Positions 1 to 9,580 are shown, counted from the stretch's first letter. The stretch: 64,000 nucleotides of DNA from Bacillota bacterium (GCA_009779975.1 WRAY01000010.1:1-64000); one strand, 5' to 3'. Notes: generated by a model from the letters alone, not told the origin. Numbers and translations are program-made.

Positions 1-94
1 GTGTTCAAACTGTCAAAAACAGGACTAGGAATTTCTAAGATTTGTTTAGAAAAAGTTCATGAAAAATTCACAAACATTTGTTTTGTCAAAAGCA

Positions 95-124
95 TTGACA
101 AATAGGGTGTTTTCATGTTATAAA
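95..124 (+). promoter_or_regulatory. Extended -10 promoter for the large lipoprotein gene
   Basis: TTGACA lies at 95-100 and TATAAA at 119-124, an 18-nt spacer, with a TG dinucleotide one base before the -10 (TGTTATAAA). Transcription would start near 131 and give a leader of about 220 nt. Confidence 0.7.
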
Positions 125-130
125 TTAGAT

Positions 131-351
131 TGTGGTTTTGTCCTCATCAAGGAGCAGAAGAACTAAAACAGAAGACTGATGATGAGGTAAATCGTTAGTC
201 TTTTTATGTTTTAAAGATTAACAATAGTTACTATTTGAGCATACTAATTTTAGTTATGCTCAAATGAAAATTTTACATAATTAGATGAAAAAAAGGGTTT
301 TTTAAAACAGATTTGTTAAAAGTGCGTCAAAGACGCGAAGGAGAATAAAAT
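131..351 (+). promoter_or_regulatory. Long structured 5' leader
   Basis: The leader holds three inverted repeats. CCTCATCA at 142-149 pairs with TGATGAGG at 180-187. TTTGAGCATA at 234-243 pairs with TATGCTCAAA at 255-264. GCGTC/GACGC at 324-336 forms a small hairpin directly before the Shine-Dalgarno GGAG near 340. No known riboswitch was recognised, and there is no terminator-like hairpin with a U-tract. Its function is unknown; it may act on mRNA stability or translation. Confidence 0.4.
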
Positions 352-3300
352 ATGAAAAAAATCAAATTGATAATTGCAGTGGCGGTTATGATGGCGATGT
401 CGTTGATTATGCTTACGGCATGTCCCGGAACTACTCACACTGTGACATGGAACACCCCTCAAGGTGTGACATTGACCGCAACTCATGGCGGAGAGGTCAT
501 CACGACCGGTGCTGAAGTTGAGGAAGGCTCAAATGTCATATTTAGATGGGACATTCCCGCTACATACACTATGAGCATTCTGCCTTATGCCGGGGCAGCG
601 CCTATAACTCAAACAGGTCCCGGAACATGGACTCTTTCAAACATCGCTGCTAATAGTAATGTTGAGTTCACTGTAACGCCTCCGCCTCCGACAACGGTTG
701 CTGTTAATTTTACATCCGCTCACGGAACACCTCCGGCAGCAATTCCTTTGCATAGTATCGGAAGTGCAATTCAACTGGTGCCAATTCCAAATGTCGGCTA
801 CCTTCACTTTACAGGCTGGCAAATTCAAGGAAGAACAACCGCTCCTTTTGCAGGTAATGCCTCGGTTCCTTGGGCGACTGCCGCTCAATATGTTTCTGCA
901 GGAGCATTAACTTTTGTTGCCCAGTGGAGTGATACTACTCCGACAACGGTTGCAATTAATTTCACTTCTGTTCGCGGAACACCTCCGTCTGCAATTGCCG
1001 CTCATAATATCGGATATGATATTCAACTAACTGCGATGTCAAATGTCGGTTATTTCCACTTTACAGGCTGGCAAATTCAAGGAAGAACAACCGCTCCTTT
1101 TGCGGGTGACGCTTTAGTTACTTGGGCAGCGGCTGCTCCATATGTGAATTCATGGGCATTAACTTTTGTTGCACAGTGGAATGACACCACTCCGACAACG
1201 GTTGCAATCAATTTCACAACTGCACACGGAACAGCACCTTCGGTAATTCCTTCTCACAATATCGGATATGATATTCAACTAACTGCGATGTCAAATGTCG
1301 GATATTTTCACTTTACAGGCTGGCAAATTCAAGGAAGAACGGCCGCTCCTTTTGCAGGAAATGCCCTAGTTCCTTGGGCAACGGCTGCGCCTTACATGAA
1401 TGCATGGGCACTAACTTTTGTTGCTCAGTGGAATGACACAACTCCTACTGATTTTACTTATCTATCTGCGGCAATAACAGCGGCAGAAACACATAATGAA
1501 GCAGATTATACCGCCGCCTCATGGAGCAACTTGCAAAGTTATCTAACTGCGGCGCAAAGTGTCTATAACAATGCTGCTGCAACTCAAGGTGAGGTTAACA
1601 CTGCAACAACAAATCTTGAAAATGCAATTTCAGCACTTGTTGAAGTTACTGCCGGATATTTTGCAAACAGACTTAGAACAAGTCTTCAAACATTTGCAGC
1701 AACTTCGGGAATGATTGCGGCAGAATTTAGATTAACAACTGTCACAACTAACGGAAACTCCGCTTACTTTGAAGGCTTTTTCACTTATGCCTTTTCTTTA
1801 AGGGCAGGGGGAACTGTTGCCGGTGAAGATTTTAGAGTTACTGTTTTTCTAACCGAAGCACTTGCTAATGCTGAAACGCTTGCGGCAAACGAAGTTAGAG
1901 TTGACAATGTTATTATCTATGGTAATGCCCATGCGCTATGGTTTTTGGAAAATTTCATTGAACTTGGCGCTCCGACAAGAGTAGCGGCACTTAGCCGTCC
2001 TCCGGCAGTTCTTGGTTTTACTGTTGCCCCTTCCGCTGAAAACTCAGATTTGGCAAATGCTATTAGAGGTCACTTATTAAATGACCATGGCTTTGCTGTT
2101 TGGGCAGCAAATAATTGGTCATTTTTGAACAGAGGACCGGTTTTCTCTCTTGACTTGGCATTGCCGGGACAATGGTTTGAAGGTATTTTTTCTAATATCA
2201 CAATCCGTGTTTTTGGTTGTGCTGATTGGACAGAGGCTGCTGTGCAAAACGGCTTTGCTAACTTTGGCAATGCACTGACTCATTCTGTCGGAAATATTGC
2301 TTTTGGCGGAGATCCGAGAATTGTTGCTATTTTGGAAGCGTTCTTAGAATATCATATTAATGACTACGGCGCTCCTCTTTCTCGTGCGACTCGTCCGACA
2401 TTAGACAATGATATGTTCCTTGATGCCGTTTTGCTTTTTTATATTTTCGAACATTTTGATTTTCCTGTCAGAGGAACTCATTTTGCTCATTTCACCAATG
2501 CTGAATATCAAGACATTTTCTTTAGTTTCTTTTCGAATGACTTAGGTGCCGTATCATTCTACACCGGACCAACTCCTGTGCCTCTTGTGTTTGGTTCTGC
2601 TCCGAATCAAACAACAATTCGTTTTGGAGACGGTTGGGCAAACAGGGTTAGACCTAGAGATAACATTGTTGTTTGGGGAACAAACCAAACACTTATTGAC
2701 GAATTCTTACAATTACTAGATGATGTTGACTCTCTAATGCCGCTTGTCCAAGACATTCTTGACCTTCCGGAGCCCGGCGATATTGAAGATTATGATGATG
2801 CAACTGATGCCTATGTTTATGTTTCAGCAGCAAGAGCGGCGTTTAATGCACTATCTCCTGAGTTTCAAAACATAGTCAACTTATTTTTAGGATTTGATGC
2901 GGATGAATTACTAACCGAACTTGAAAACCTCATCGATTCAATTCTTAATCCTCCGGCAGTTGAAATTGAATTCATCTATGAAGACGGACACAAGCCGACA
3001 GAGGGTGTGTTCACATTCAACGGAGTTGAATTCAGCGGAATGACTTTAACAATTGTTGGGGATATTTGGACATTCTACTATGACGGCACAACCGTTGTTT
3101 TGAACACAGCGGTTATAACTACTGCAATAATCACAGAATTATTAGACCTTTTTGGCTTTGACTATGATGATGTTGATGGTATAACAATCGAAATTTTGCT
3201 AAATCGTAACATTGAAATAACGATTACTTACAATGTAAATCAAGAAGCAGAATTACTCTTTGACGCTCCTCATGCCGTTGCAGTGAACATCGTTCCGGGT

Positions 3301-4584
3301 GATTTGCCGACTTCGGGCATATTCGGAGTAACAACTCCTCAAGGGTTTGCTATGATAACGGTTAACGGCACAGTGTGGAGATTTGATTTTGACGGAAGAG
3401 TTGAAGAGATTAACATCGCCGCAATCACTCAATCACAACTCGCTGTTATCCTTGAACTTCTTGGTCACAACCATGAAGACACAATAAGCATTGAAGTTTT
3501 GATGAACAACGGTGCTATTCAAATTATTGTTGTGTTCTACTATAATAATACAGGTCCTTTTACTCACGACCACTACATTTTTGTACGCATTGTTGAAGAC
3601 GGAATATTTGCGTTCTCTACATTTCATGCATGGGGAGGAGCGTTTGAACCGCCAGTTAATGATTGGGTGTTAACATCTGATGCGAATATGAATATAATTT
3701 TCGGTTGGGGCGGAGTTGCTGCTGCAAATCAAGCAGCCTATGGGAATACTTATAGAAATTCAATTGTCACTATTTCAGGAAACACAATTATTTGGCAGTC
3801 ATCTGCCGGACTTGCAGGTTTTGTTAATAGTCCCAGAACGACTACCTTTGCATTAACCCCATATGGTGACGATTACTTTGAATTTATTGTCCCGAATGCA
3901 TTTTTGTTTAGCATTATTTTTGGAGGACCGTTTACTCCCGGAACAAGACTTTTGTATCGTCACACAGACAGCGTCTTAATATTAATTCCATCAGAGGCTG
4001 TTTTCACTACCGGAGCACCTGTTGCTAATCCTAGATACAGAGTGATATTCCATAGGTCTGAAATCCCGACAGATATTAAAATGGAAGTTGGAAATTTTCA
4101 AGTGACGGATAATGCCGGAACTTCATTTTCAGCAGGCACTATGAATGAAATGTTTAATTGGCTTCATACTAGGTTGGTAACTCAATTTAATGCCGGAAAT
4201 CCACAAGCAGTTGCTATGGTAACTCCGTTTCTTGCTGAGGCCGGCGGTAATGCAAGTCAAGCGGCATGGTATGCAGTTGTGGACAGAGCATTTCTTCTAT
4301 TGGGTGTTGCTTTTGTTTTTGAGCATGAGAATGGAGTTGATATTATCAGGGCATACACTTGGGATGATGACGAAGACGAATGGGAGTTATATGACTATTT
4401 TGAATTTGAACTTGTTCATCAAACCTCAGTTCTTTTTGATGTAGTAGTTGACGGAGTGTTGCCGTTTGGAATAAATCTTGTTTGGAATGCCAGATTTCAA
4501 CAACTCAACTTCCTTCACTTATTCACCCCAACCTTAGGATTTAGAATGTTTGCATGGGATATACCCCCACAACCTTCTCCTTAA
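352..4584 (+). CDS. Large surface lipoprotein with three InlB-type repeats and a FIVAR-like domain
   Basis: This is a 1410-aa protein with a lipoprotein signal peptide: basic MKKIK, a hydrophobic core and lipobox LTAC with the lipidated Cys at 24. It should be exported and anchored to the outer face of the membrane. Three 84-aa repeats (about residues 114-197, 198-281 and 282-365), each with GYxHFTGWQIQGRT and ending LTFVAQW, resemble the InlB B-repeat/Listeria-Bacteroides repeat fold. A helical segment at about 369-430 (TYLSAAITAAE, YTAASWSNLQ, VNTATTNLENAI) looks like a FIVAR domain. The remaining 980 residues are acidic beta-rich sequence with no recognised family; two related blocks carry TTAIITELLDLFGFDYDD and QSQLAVILELLGHNHED. 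The start is supported by GAAGGAG 9 nt upstream. Adhesion or carbohydrate binding is plausible but not shown. Confidence 0.75.
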   Translation: MKKIKLIIAVAVMMAMSLIMLTACPGTTHTVTWNTPQGVTLTATHGGEVITTGAEVEEGSNVIFRWDIPATYTMSILPYAGAAPITQTGPGTWTLSNIAANSNVEFTVTPPPPTTVAVNFTSAHGTPPAAIPLHSIGSAIQLVPIPNVGYLHFTGWQIQGRTTAPFAGNASVPWATAAQYVSAGALTFVAQWSDTTPTTVAINFTSVRGTPPSAIAAHNIGYDIQLTAMSNVGYFHFTGWQIQGRTTAPFAGDALVTWAAAAPYVNSWALTFVAQWNDTTPTTVAINFTTAHGTAPSVIPSHNIGYDIQLTAMSNVGYFHFTGWQIQGRTAAPFAGNALVPWATAAPYMNAWALTFVAQWNDTTPTDFTYLSAAITAAETHNEADYTAASWSNLQSYLTAAQSVYNNAAATQGEVNTATTNLENAISALVEVTAGYFANRLRTSLQTFAATSGMIAAEFRLTTVTTNGNSAYFEGFFTYAFSLRAGGTVAGEDFRVTVFLTEALANAETLAANEVRVDNVIIYGNAHALWFLENFIELGAPTRVAALSRPPAVLGFTVAPSAENSDLANAIRGHLLNDHGFAVWAANNWSFLNRGPVFSLDLALPGQWFEGIFSNITIRVFGCADWTEAAVQNGFANFGNALTHSVGNIAFGGDPRIVAILEAFLEYHINDYGAPLSRATRPTLDNDMFLDAVLLFYIFEHFDFPVRGTHFAHFTNAEYQDIFFSFFSNDLGAVSFYTGPTPVPLVFGSAPNQTTIRFGDGWANRVRPRDNIVVWGTNQTLIDEFLQLLDDVDSLMPLVQDILDLPEPGDIEDYDDATDAYVYVSAARAAFNALSPEFQNIVNLFLGFDADELLTELENLIDSILNPPAVEIEFIYEDGHKPTEGVFTFNGVEFSGMTLTIVGDIWTFYYDGTTVVLNTAVITTAIITELLDLFGFDYDDVDGITIEILLNRNIEITITYNVNQEAELLFDAPHAVAVNIVPGDLPTSGIFGVTTPQGFAMITVNGTVWRFDFDGRVEEINIAAITQSQLAVILELLGHNHEDTISIEVLMNNGAIQIIVVFYYNNTGPFTHDHYIFVRIVEDGIFAFSTFHAWGGAFEPPVNDWVLTSDANMNIIFGWGGVAAANQAAYGNTYRNSIVTISGNTIIWQSSAGLAGFVNSPRTTTFALTPYGDDYFEFIVPNAFLFSIIFGGPFTPGTRLLYRHTDSVLILIPSEAVFTTGAPVANPRYRVIFHRSEIPTDIKMEVGNFQVTDNAGTSFSAGTMNEMFNWLHTRLVTQFNAGNPQAVAMVTPFLAEAGGNASQAAWYAVVDRAFLLLGVAFVFEHENGVDIIRAYTWDDDEDEWELYDYFEFELVHQTSVLFDVVVDGVLPFGINLVWNARFQQLNFLHLFTPTLGFRMFAWDIPPQPSP
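691..1443 (+). repeat. Three 252-bp tandem repeats inside the lipoprotein gene
   Basis: Three consecutive 252-bp units encode the 84-aa repeats. Units 2 and 3 share long identical DNA stretches (for example around 1013-1045 and 1259-1297), including synonymous sites, which points to recent duplication or gene conversion. Unit 1 is more diverged. Confidence 0.85.
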
Positions 4585-4620
4585 ATTATCTTCGGTCAAA
4601 ATTTTAATTCAATCTAAACA

Positions 4621-4657
4621 AAAACACCTTGTACCTAATCCGCACAAGGTGTTTTTC
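4621..4657 (+). terminator. Rho-independent terminator after the lipoprotein gene
   Basis: Perfect 12-bp stem: AAAACACCTTGT (4621-4632) with ACAAGGTGTTTT (4644-4655), an 11-nt loop and a T-rich 3' side. Confidence 0.85.
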
Positions 4658-4776
4658 TTAATGATGATTATAAATTAATTAAGTTTTCTTTACAATACAT
4701 ATTATATTTTGTTACTCAACAACTATCAAAATATTAATCATTTGTTGGGTAAAACTTAAAATTATTTTTTTCACAT

Positions 4777-5070
4777 TGTGCGGGCGGCAGGTTGCCGCCC
4801 CTACGGTTTATTTTGTTGTATTATATTTGGGGGGAAATAAATTGTAGGGGTGAGCAACGCGAGCCCGATTAAATTATCATTATTATGTTGTCCATTATTC
4901 GGGTTCGCGTTGCTTATCCCTACAGTTTTGTCGGTTCGTTGTTTGTTACGAGGTTCGTGGTTATCGTTTCACATTGTGCTAGCGGCAGGTTGCCGCCCCT
5001 ACGATTATTTTGTTATTGATATTCGGGAAAAAAATTAAATGTAGGGGAGGTCGCCCTCGACCGCCCGCAC
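4777..5070. repeat. Cluster of GTAGGGG-type palindromic repeats
   Basis: Four related modules fill this gap. 4777-4804 is a GC-rich palindrome (GCGGCAGGTTGCCGC core) ending CCCCTAC. 4843-4924 has two long arms, TGTAGGGGTGAGCAACGCG and its near complement ending ATCCCTACA, around an AT-rich middle. 4974-5002 repeats the first type. 5040-5070 is a variant with core GGTCGCCCTCGACC. Short flanks such as TTCACATTGTG recur with the modules here and elsewhere in the window. The ORFs crossing them are repeat-derived and are not called as genes. Confidence 0.85.
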
Positions 5071-5190
5071 TTTGATACAAGGAGTATTTTTACTCACTTG
5101 CAAGGGCAAAAATACTACGATGACAAAAGGTGTGAAAGCCATGCCCCAATGGGCGGGATGACCGTCAAAGGCGGTCTGGTTCAGAGCGTG
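5071..5190. other. Structured non-coding stretch of unknown nature
   Basis: Non-palindromic sequence sits between the repeat cluster and the PFOR promoter. AGTATTTTT (5083-5091) pairs with AAAAATACT (5108-5116), and GACCG/CGGTC (5160-5176) forms a second small hairpin. The minus strand stays open in one frame across it. It could be a repeat interior, a gene remnant or a small RNA; nothing in it was recognised. Confidence 0.3.
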
Positions 5191-5251
5191 TCCTGATATG
5201 TTTGAATACCTTTTATTTTTTTATTTCCTAATAATATCCCTTGTTTTTCGT

Positions 5252-5280
5252 TTGACTATAGTTTTCAAATTAGTTATAAT
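5252..5280 (+). promoter_or_regulatory. Consensus promoter of the PFOR gene
   Basis: TTGACT (5252-5257), a 17-nt spacer and a perfect TATAAT (5275-5280). The predicted leader is about 108 nt. Confidence 0.8.
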
Positions 5281-5394
5281 TAATATCGTGGAAGTTTATG
5301 CTTTTCACTATTTTTAAAAATAACGATTATTCTATTAACTTAATAAAAAATAGTGTATTCATTATGCACTAAACAAGGAGATAAAAAAACAACT

Positions 5395-8300
5395 ATGAAA
5401 AAAATGACAATTGACGGAAACTTAGCGGCGTCACATGTAGCATATGCTTTCAGTGAAGTTGCGGGAATCTATCCGATTACTCCATCGTCTCAGATGGCTG
5501 AGTATGCGGATGAGTGGGCATCTTTGGGACGCAAAAACATGTTCGGGCAAGTTTTGCGTATCTCGGAGTTGCAAAGTGAGGCGGGAGCGGCAGGCGCTGT
5601 TCACGGTTCATTGGTGTCGGGTGCGTTAACTACTACCTACACTGCTTCTCAAGGCTTACTTTTAATGATTCCGAACATGTATAAAATTGCGGGCGAATTA
5701 CTGCCGACAGTTTTCCATGTTTCTGCAAGAGCGGTTGCGGCACACGCTTTGAGTATCTTTGGTGACCACCAAGATGTCATGGCGGCTCGTCAAACAGGCT
5801 TTGCAATGCTCTCGTCTAACTCTGTTCAAGAGGCTCATGACTTAGCGCTTGTTTCCCATTTGGCGACACTCAAGTCAAGAGTTCCTTTCCTTCACTTTTT
5901 TGACGGCTTCAGAACTTCTCATGAATTGCAAAAAGTTGAAATTTTGGATTATGACGAAATGAAAGATATGGTCGACATGGACACTATCAAAGATTTTAGG
6001 GCTCGTGCATTAAATCCTGAGCATCCGAAAGCAATGGGAACCGCTCAAAATCCTGATATCTACTTCCAAAACAGAGAAGCGGCAAATAAGTATTACAACG
6101 CAACTCCCGCTATCGTTGAAGAAGCAATGGCGCAAGTAGCAAAAGCAACAGGCAGAAAATATGAATTGTTCCAATATGTCGGAGCAAAAGATGCCGAGTT
6201 TGTTATCATCATGATGGGAAGCGGTGCTGAGGCTGCTGAAGAAACCGTTAACTTTTTGAACGCAAGAGGTGAAAAAGTCGGTCTTATCAAAGTTAGATTG
6301 TATCGTCCGTTTTCAATGGACCATTTGGCTAACGCTATTCCGAAGTCAGCAAAAAGAATTGCTGTTCTTGACAGAACAAAAGAAGCAGGGTCACTTGGTG
6401 AGCCGTTATATCTTGATGTTTGCACAGCGCTTTTGGAAAAAGGCATAACAAACATTAAAGTTATCGGCGGTCGTTACGGCTTAGCATCAAAAGAATTCAG
6501 CCCTATCCATGTCAACGCTGTTTTCAAGAACCTTAAAGGTGAGGCGAAAAACCACTTCACAGTCGGTATTAACGACGATGTCACAAGAACATCACTTGAC
6601 ATCTCAGAAGTAGTTGACGCATCTCCGGAAGGAACAAAATCATTCAAATTCTATGGTCTTGGTTCTGATGGAACAGTTGGTGCGAACAAAGAGTCTATCA
6701 AAATCATCGGTGATGCGATGGGAGATATCTACAACCAAGCATATTTCGTCTATGACTCGAAAAAAGCGGGCGGTATCACTATTTCGCATCTTCGTTTCGG
6801 AAAATCTCCTATTCAGTCAACTTATCTTATTAACACTGCGGCAGATTTTGTTGCTAACCACAAACAAAACTATGTCACTCGTTATGATATGATTTCCGGT
6901 CTTAAAGACGGCGGAACTTTCTTAATGAACACCACATGGTCAGACGAGCAATTCGCAAAAGAGTTACCGCCTGCAATGAAACAAGCGCTTGCGAAAAAGA
7001 AAATCAAAGTATTCTTAGTTGACGCTCAAAAAGTTGCGGAAGAAGCAGGTCTTGGAAAAAGACTTATTTCAACAGCAATGCAAGCATGTTTCTTCAAAGT
7101 CGTTGACATCATTCCTTATGCTCAATTTGAGACAATGACGAAAGACGCAATCAAAAAACGCTTTGGTAAAAAAGGCGAAACAATTGTTAACAACAACATT
7201 GCGGCAATCGATGGTGCTATTGCAGGTTTAAGAGAATTTAATGTTCCCGCTGAGTGGATAACTGCAAAAGAAGGTCCTGAAATGTTCGAGACTTCAAAAG
7301 ATGCTTACTACCAAGGAATGATTAAGCCTATATTCTCTCTAAAAGGCGACGACCTTCCTGTTTCAACTTTTGAGCCATGCGGAAGTGTTCCGACTGACAC
7401 CACAAAATACGAAAAAAGAGGTATTGCGGAAGTTGTTCCGTCTTGGATTAAAGAAAATTGTATTCAATGTAATCAATGCGTTCTCGTTTGTCCTCATGCG
7501 ACAATCCGTGCGTTCTTGACAAATGATAAACAAGACAAAGCAGGACCGAAGGAATATCAAACAGTAAAAGCAACAGGACTTGACGGCTATAACTACCGCA
7601 TTCAAGTGTCTCCTATTGACTGTGCCGGTTGCGGAAGTTGTGCTAATGTTTGTCCAAGCAAAGAAAAATCTCTCAAAATGGTTGAAATGGAAGAGGCAAC
7701 GAGAAAAGAACAACATCTTTGGGATTATGCTTTGACACTTCCGCAAGTTGATGTTTCTCATAAATTTAAAAAGACTTCCATCAAAGGAAGCCAATTCTTG
7801 CGTCCTTACTTTGAGTTTGAAGGTGCGTGCGCAGGTTGCGGAGAAACTCCTTATATTAAACTAATCACTCAATTATTCGGAGATCGTTTGGTTATCGGTA
7901 ATGCAACGGGCTGTTCGTCAATCTATGGCGGTAATGCTCCGACTGTTCCTTACACTAAAGACGAAAGAGGCTTTGGTCCCGCTTGGGCAAATTCACTGTT
8001 TGAAGACACCGCTGAGTTCTCATTCGGATTCCAACTTGCCTACACTCAACGCCGTGAAAAATTGGCAATGAACATGGAAAAAGCAATTGCATTAAAAGTT
8101 GATGCGAAAGCGAAAAAAGCATTTGAAGGATATATCAAATCGTTCCACAACGCTGACGAAAACAGAGTGTTCGCCGAAGAAATTAAAATCCTTCTTCCCG
8201 CTGCAATCAAAGGTGCAAAAGATAAAGAGTTGAAAGCGGTTTTAACTGAAATCCAAGACGAAGCAGTTGCGCTTATCAAAAAGTCTATTTGGGCATTCGG

Positions 8301-8925
8301 CGGAGACGGCTGGGCTTATGACATCGGCTACGGCGGTCTTGACCATATCCTGTCAACAGGTGAAGACATCAATCTTCTTGTCATGGACACTGAAGTCTAT
8401 TCAAACACAGGCGGTCAAGCGTCGAAGGCAACTCCGACAGGTTCAATTGCTAAATTTGCTTATGCAGGAAAAAGAACAGGCAAAAAAGACCTCGGCATGA
8501 TGGCAGTTTCTTATGGAAGCGTGTATGTTGCACAAATTGCTATGGGTGCTGACATGAATCAAACTATCAAAGCGATTGCTGATGCAGAAGCGTATCCGGG
8601 ACCATCACTAATCATTGCATACTCAACTTGCCGTGACCACTATATTGACATGTCGCAAGGTCAAAAGGTAACAAAAGATGCGGTTGAATGCGGATACTGG
8701 CCGCTATACCGCTATGACCCAAGACTAAAAGACGAAGGCAAAAATCCGTTTATGCTGGATAGCAAAGAGCCAAAAGGTTCTTATAGAGATTTCCTAATGC
8801 AAAACGGCCGCTACAAAAACCTTCTTGATGTTGCTCCAACCGCTGCAAACAAACTCTTTGAACAATCTGAAAAAGAAGCAATGGAAAGATATGCTGTCTA
8901 CAAAAAATTTGCTGACAACAAGTAA
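5395..8925 (+). CDS. nifJ: Pyruvate:ferredoxin (flavodoxin) oxidoreductase
   Basis: This single-chain PFOR oxidatively decarboxylates pyruvate to acetyl-CoA, CO2 and reduced ferredoxin, the central step of anaerobic clostridial metabolism. The 1176-aa length is normal for the homodimeric enzyme. Seen in order: the N-terminal pyruvate/TPP region with YPITPSSQMAEYADEW; a 4Fe-4S pair of motifs, CIQCNQCVLVCPH and CAGCGSCANVCP; a third cluster region starting CAGCGETPY; and the C-terminal TPP site with GDGWAYDIGYGGLDH and SNTGGQ. An in-frame GTG lies 14 codons upstream at 5353, but AAGGAG sits at 5375-5380, inside that extension, so the ATG at 5395 (MKKMTIDGN) is preferred. Codon use is strongly biased, as expected for a highly expressed gene. 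It is monocistronic, with its own promoter and terminator. Confidence 0.97.
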   Translation: MKKMTIDGNLAASHVAYAFSEVAGIYPITPSSQMAEYADEWASLGRKNMFGQVLRISELQSEAGAAGAVHGSLVSGALTTTYTASQGLLLMIPNMYKIAGELLPTVFHVSARAVAAHALSIFGDHQDVMAARQTGFAMLSSNSVQEAHDLALVSHLATLKSRVPFLHFFDGFRTSHELQKVEILDYDEMKDMVDMDTIKDFRARALNPEHPKAMGTAQNPDIYFQNREAANKYYNATPAIVEEAMAQVAKATGRKYELFQYVGAKDAEFVIIMMGSGAEAAEETVNFLNARGEKVGLIKVRLYRPFSMDHLANAIPKSAKRIAVLDRTKEAGSLGEPLYLDVCTALLEKGITNIKVIGGRYGLASKEFSPIHVNAVFKNLKGEAKNHFTVGINDDVTRTSLDISEVVDASPEGTKSFKFYGLGSDGTVGANKESIKIIGDAMGDIYNQAYFVYDSKKAGGITISHLRFGKSPIQSTYLINTAADFVANHKQNYVTRYDMISGLKDGGTFLMNTTWSDEQFAKELPPAMKQALAKKKIKVFLVDAQKVAEEAGLGKRLISTAMQACFFKVVDIIPYAQFETMTKDAIKKRFGKKGETIVNNNIAAIDGAIAGLREFNVPAEWITAKEGPEMFETSKDAYYQGMIKPIFSLKGDDLPVSTFEPCGSVPTDTTKYEKRGIAEVVPSWIKENCIQCNQCVLVCPHATIRAFLTNDKQDKAGPKEYQTVKATGLDGYNYRIQVSPIDCAGCGSCANVCPSKEKSLKMVEMEEATRKEQHLWDYALTLPQVDVSHKFKKTSIKGSQFLRPYFEFEGACAGCGETPYIKLITQLFGDRLVIGNATGCSSIYGGNAPTVPYTKDERGFGPAWANSLFEDTAEFSFGFQLAYTQRREKLAMNMEKAIALKVDAKAKKAFEGYIKSFHNADENRVFAEEIKILLPAAIKGAKDKELKAVLTEIQDEAVALIKKSIWAFGGDGWAYDIGYGGLDHILSTGEDINLLVMDTEVYSNTGGQASKATPTGSIAKFAYAGKRTGKKDLGMMAVSYGSVYVAQIAMGADMNQTIKAIADAEAYPGPSLIIAYSTCRDHYIDMSQGQKVTKDAVECGYWPLYRYDPRLKDEGKNPFMLDSKEPKGSYRDFLMQNGRYKNLLDVAPTAANKLFEQSEKEAMERYAVYKKFADNK

Positions 8926-8975
8926 CTTCGTTTCCTTTGCCTAATTAAGAAACTCAAATAACTAAATGAAATAAA

Positions 8976-9009
8976 AAAAACAGCGAGTCTTTTATCTCGC
9001 TGTTTTTTT
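8976..9009 (+). terminator. Terminator after nifJ
   Basis: CAGCGAG (8981-8987) pairs with CTCGCTG (8996-9002), flanked by A-tract and T-tract that extend the stem. It can also serve the convergent XRE gene. Confidence 0.85.
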
Positions 9010-9032
9010 CAATGTTTAAGGCATGACTTTTA

Positions 9033-9236
9033 TTAATATTCCGTCAATCCCAAAAGATAGTCGCTTGTGACATCAAAAAATTTGCAGAGTTTTTTAATGG
9101 TTTTTATGTCCGGTTCGGTATATCCTATCTCATAATGTCCAATGGTTGCTCTATGCACACCGATTGCCTTAGCAAGTTGACCTTGGGTCAATCCTTTTTC
9201 TTCTCTTAATTCTCTGATTCTTAAAATTTCTTCCAT
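9033..9236 (-). CDS. Tiny XRE-family HTH repressor
   Basis: A 67-aa single-domain Cro/CI-type DNA-binding protein. The helix-turn-helix is clear: LREEKGLTQGQLAKAIGV, then recognition helix HRATIGHYEIGYTEPD. It ends in the FFDVTSDYLLGL tail shared by all eight small XRE proteins in this window, and there is no effector or dimerisation domain beyond it. It is divergent from the 70-aa gene at 9305. The 68-bp spacer carries a 13-bp direct repeat that is the likely operator. Its own start has a -10-like GAAAAT only 6 nt upstream and no Shine-Dalgarno, so the mRNA may be leaderless. It probably represses itself and its partner. Confidence 0.85.
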   Translation of the reverse strand: MEEILRIRELREEKGLTQGQLAKAIGVHRATIGHYEIGYTEPDIKTIKKLCKFFDVTSDYLLGLTEY

Positions 9237-9304
9237 ATAAATATTTTCTCAAAAATTGAGCAAAATGCTTGACATTCGCAAAAATTGAGCATACAATATT
9301 ATAT
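9237..9304. promoter_or_regulatory. Divergent promoter region with 13-bp direct-repeat operator
   Basis: CAAAAATTGAGCA occurs at 9250-9262 and again at 9279-9291, 29 bp apart. The second copy exactly fills the end of the spacer between TTGACA (9269-9274) and TACAAT (9292-9297), a 17-nt spacing, of the rightward promoter, so a bound repressor would block RNA polymerase. The -10 is 7 nt from the ATG at 9305. The leftward -10 (GAAAAT on the minus strand) is 6 nt from the ATG at 9236. Confidence 0.7.
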
Positions 9305-9517
9305 ATGAAAAAAATAATAAAAACAAAAATTGAATTAAATTGGCTCATTGCTAATTATTATTTAGAATCAATCGGTAATTTGTGTGACCTTATGACAGAC
9401 GATGAATTTGTGAAAAGATTTCATGAACTCGAAAATTATGTTGAAGAAAAAATATTTGTTAAAAAATCTCATGACATAGTTGATATGTATGCTATCGCTG
9501 AATATCAGAAAAAATAA
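9305..9517 (+). CDS. Small protein of unknown function, XRE-cassette partner
   Basis: A 70-aa soluble protein starting MKKIIKTKIELNWLIA. It is clearly homologous to the protein at 53862-54080: shared pattern MKKxIKTKxELxW, YLES, a D-E-F-V motif, VExKxF and YAIxE. Both copies are divergent from a tiny XRE repressor. The ATG at 9305 is chosen because the -10 lies 7 nt before it and the homolog begins at the same residue; an in-frame TTG at 9269 is part of the -35 box. No known domain, TM segment or signal peptide is visible. A role as toxin, anti-repressor or immunity factor is possible but only inferred. Confidence 0.75.
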   Translation: MKKIIKTKIELNWLIANYYLESIGNLCDLMTDDEFVKRFHELENYVEEKIFVKKSHDIVDMYAIAEYQKK

Positions 9518-9580
9518 TGTGCGGGCAACACTCTGTTATTCACAATAACCACCTGCTTTTTTTTTGCACCTTAAAAACAA

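Noticed and set aside
1-105. Open frame from the first base to a TAG at 103-105
   Set aside because: 34 codons with no SD or recognisable sequence; it overlaps the TTGACA promoter. It could be the tail of an upstream gene, but the support is too weak to list.
4850-5038. 62-aa ORF
   Set aside because: It lies wholly inside palindromic repeats; the peptide is a read-through of repeat DNA.
4777-5070. CRISPR array
   Set aside because: The repeats are palindromic, unevenly spaced and of several subtypes; there are no constant spacers and no cas genes. The same holds for 16689-17174 and 61635-62175.
5165-5190. tRNA T-arm-like GGTTCAG sequence
   Set aside because: No acceptor, D or anticodon arm can be built around it.
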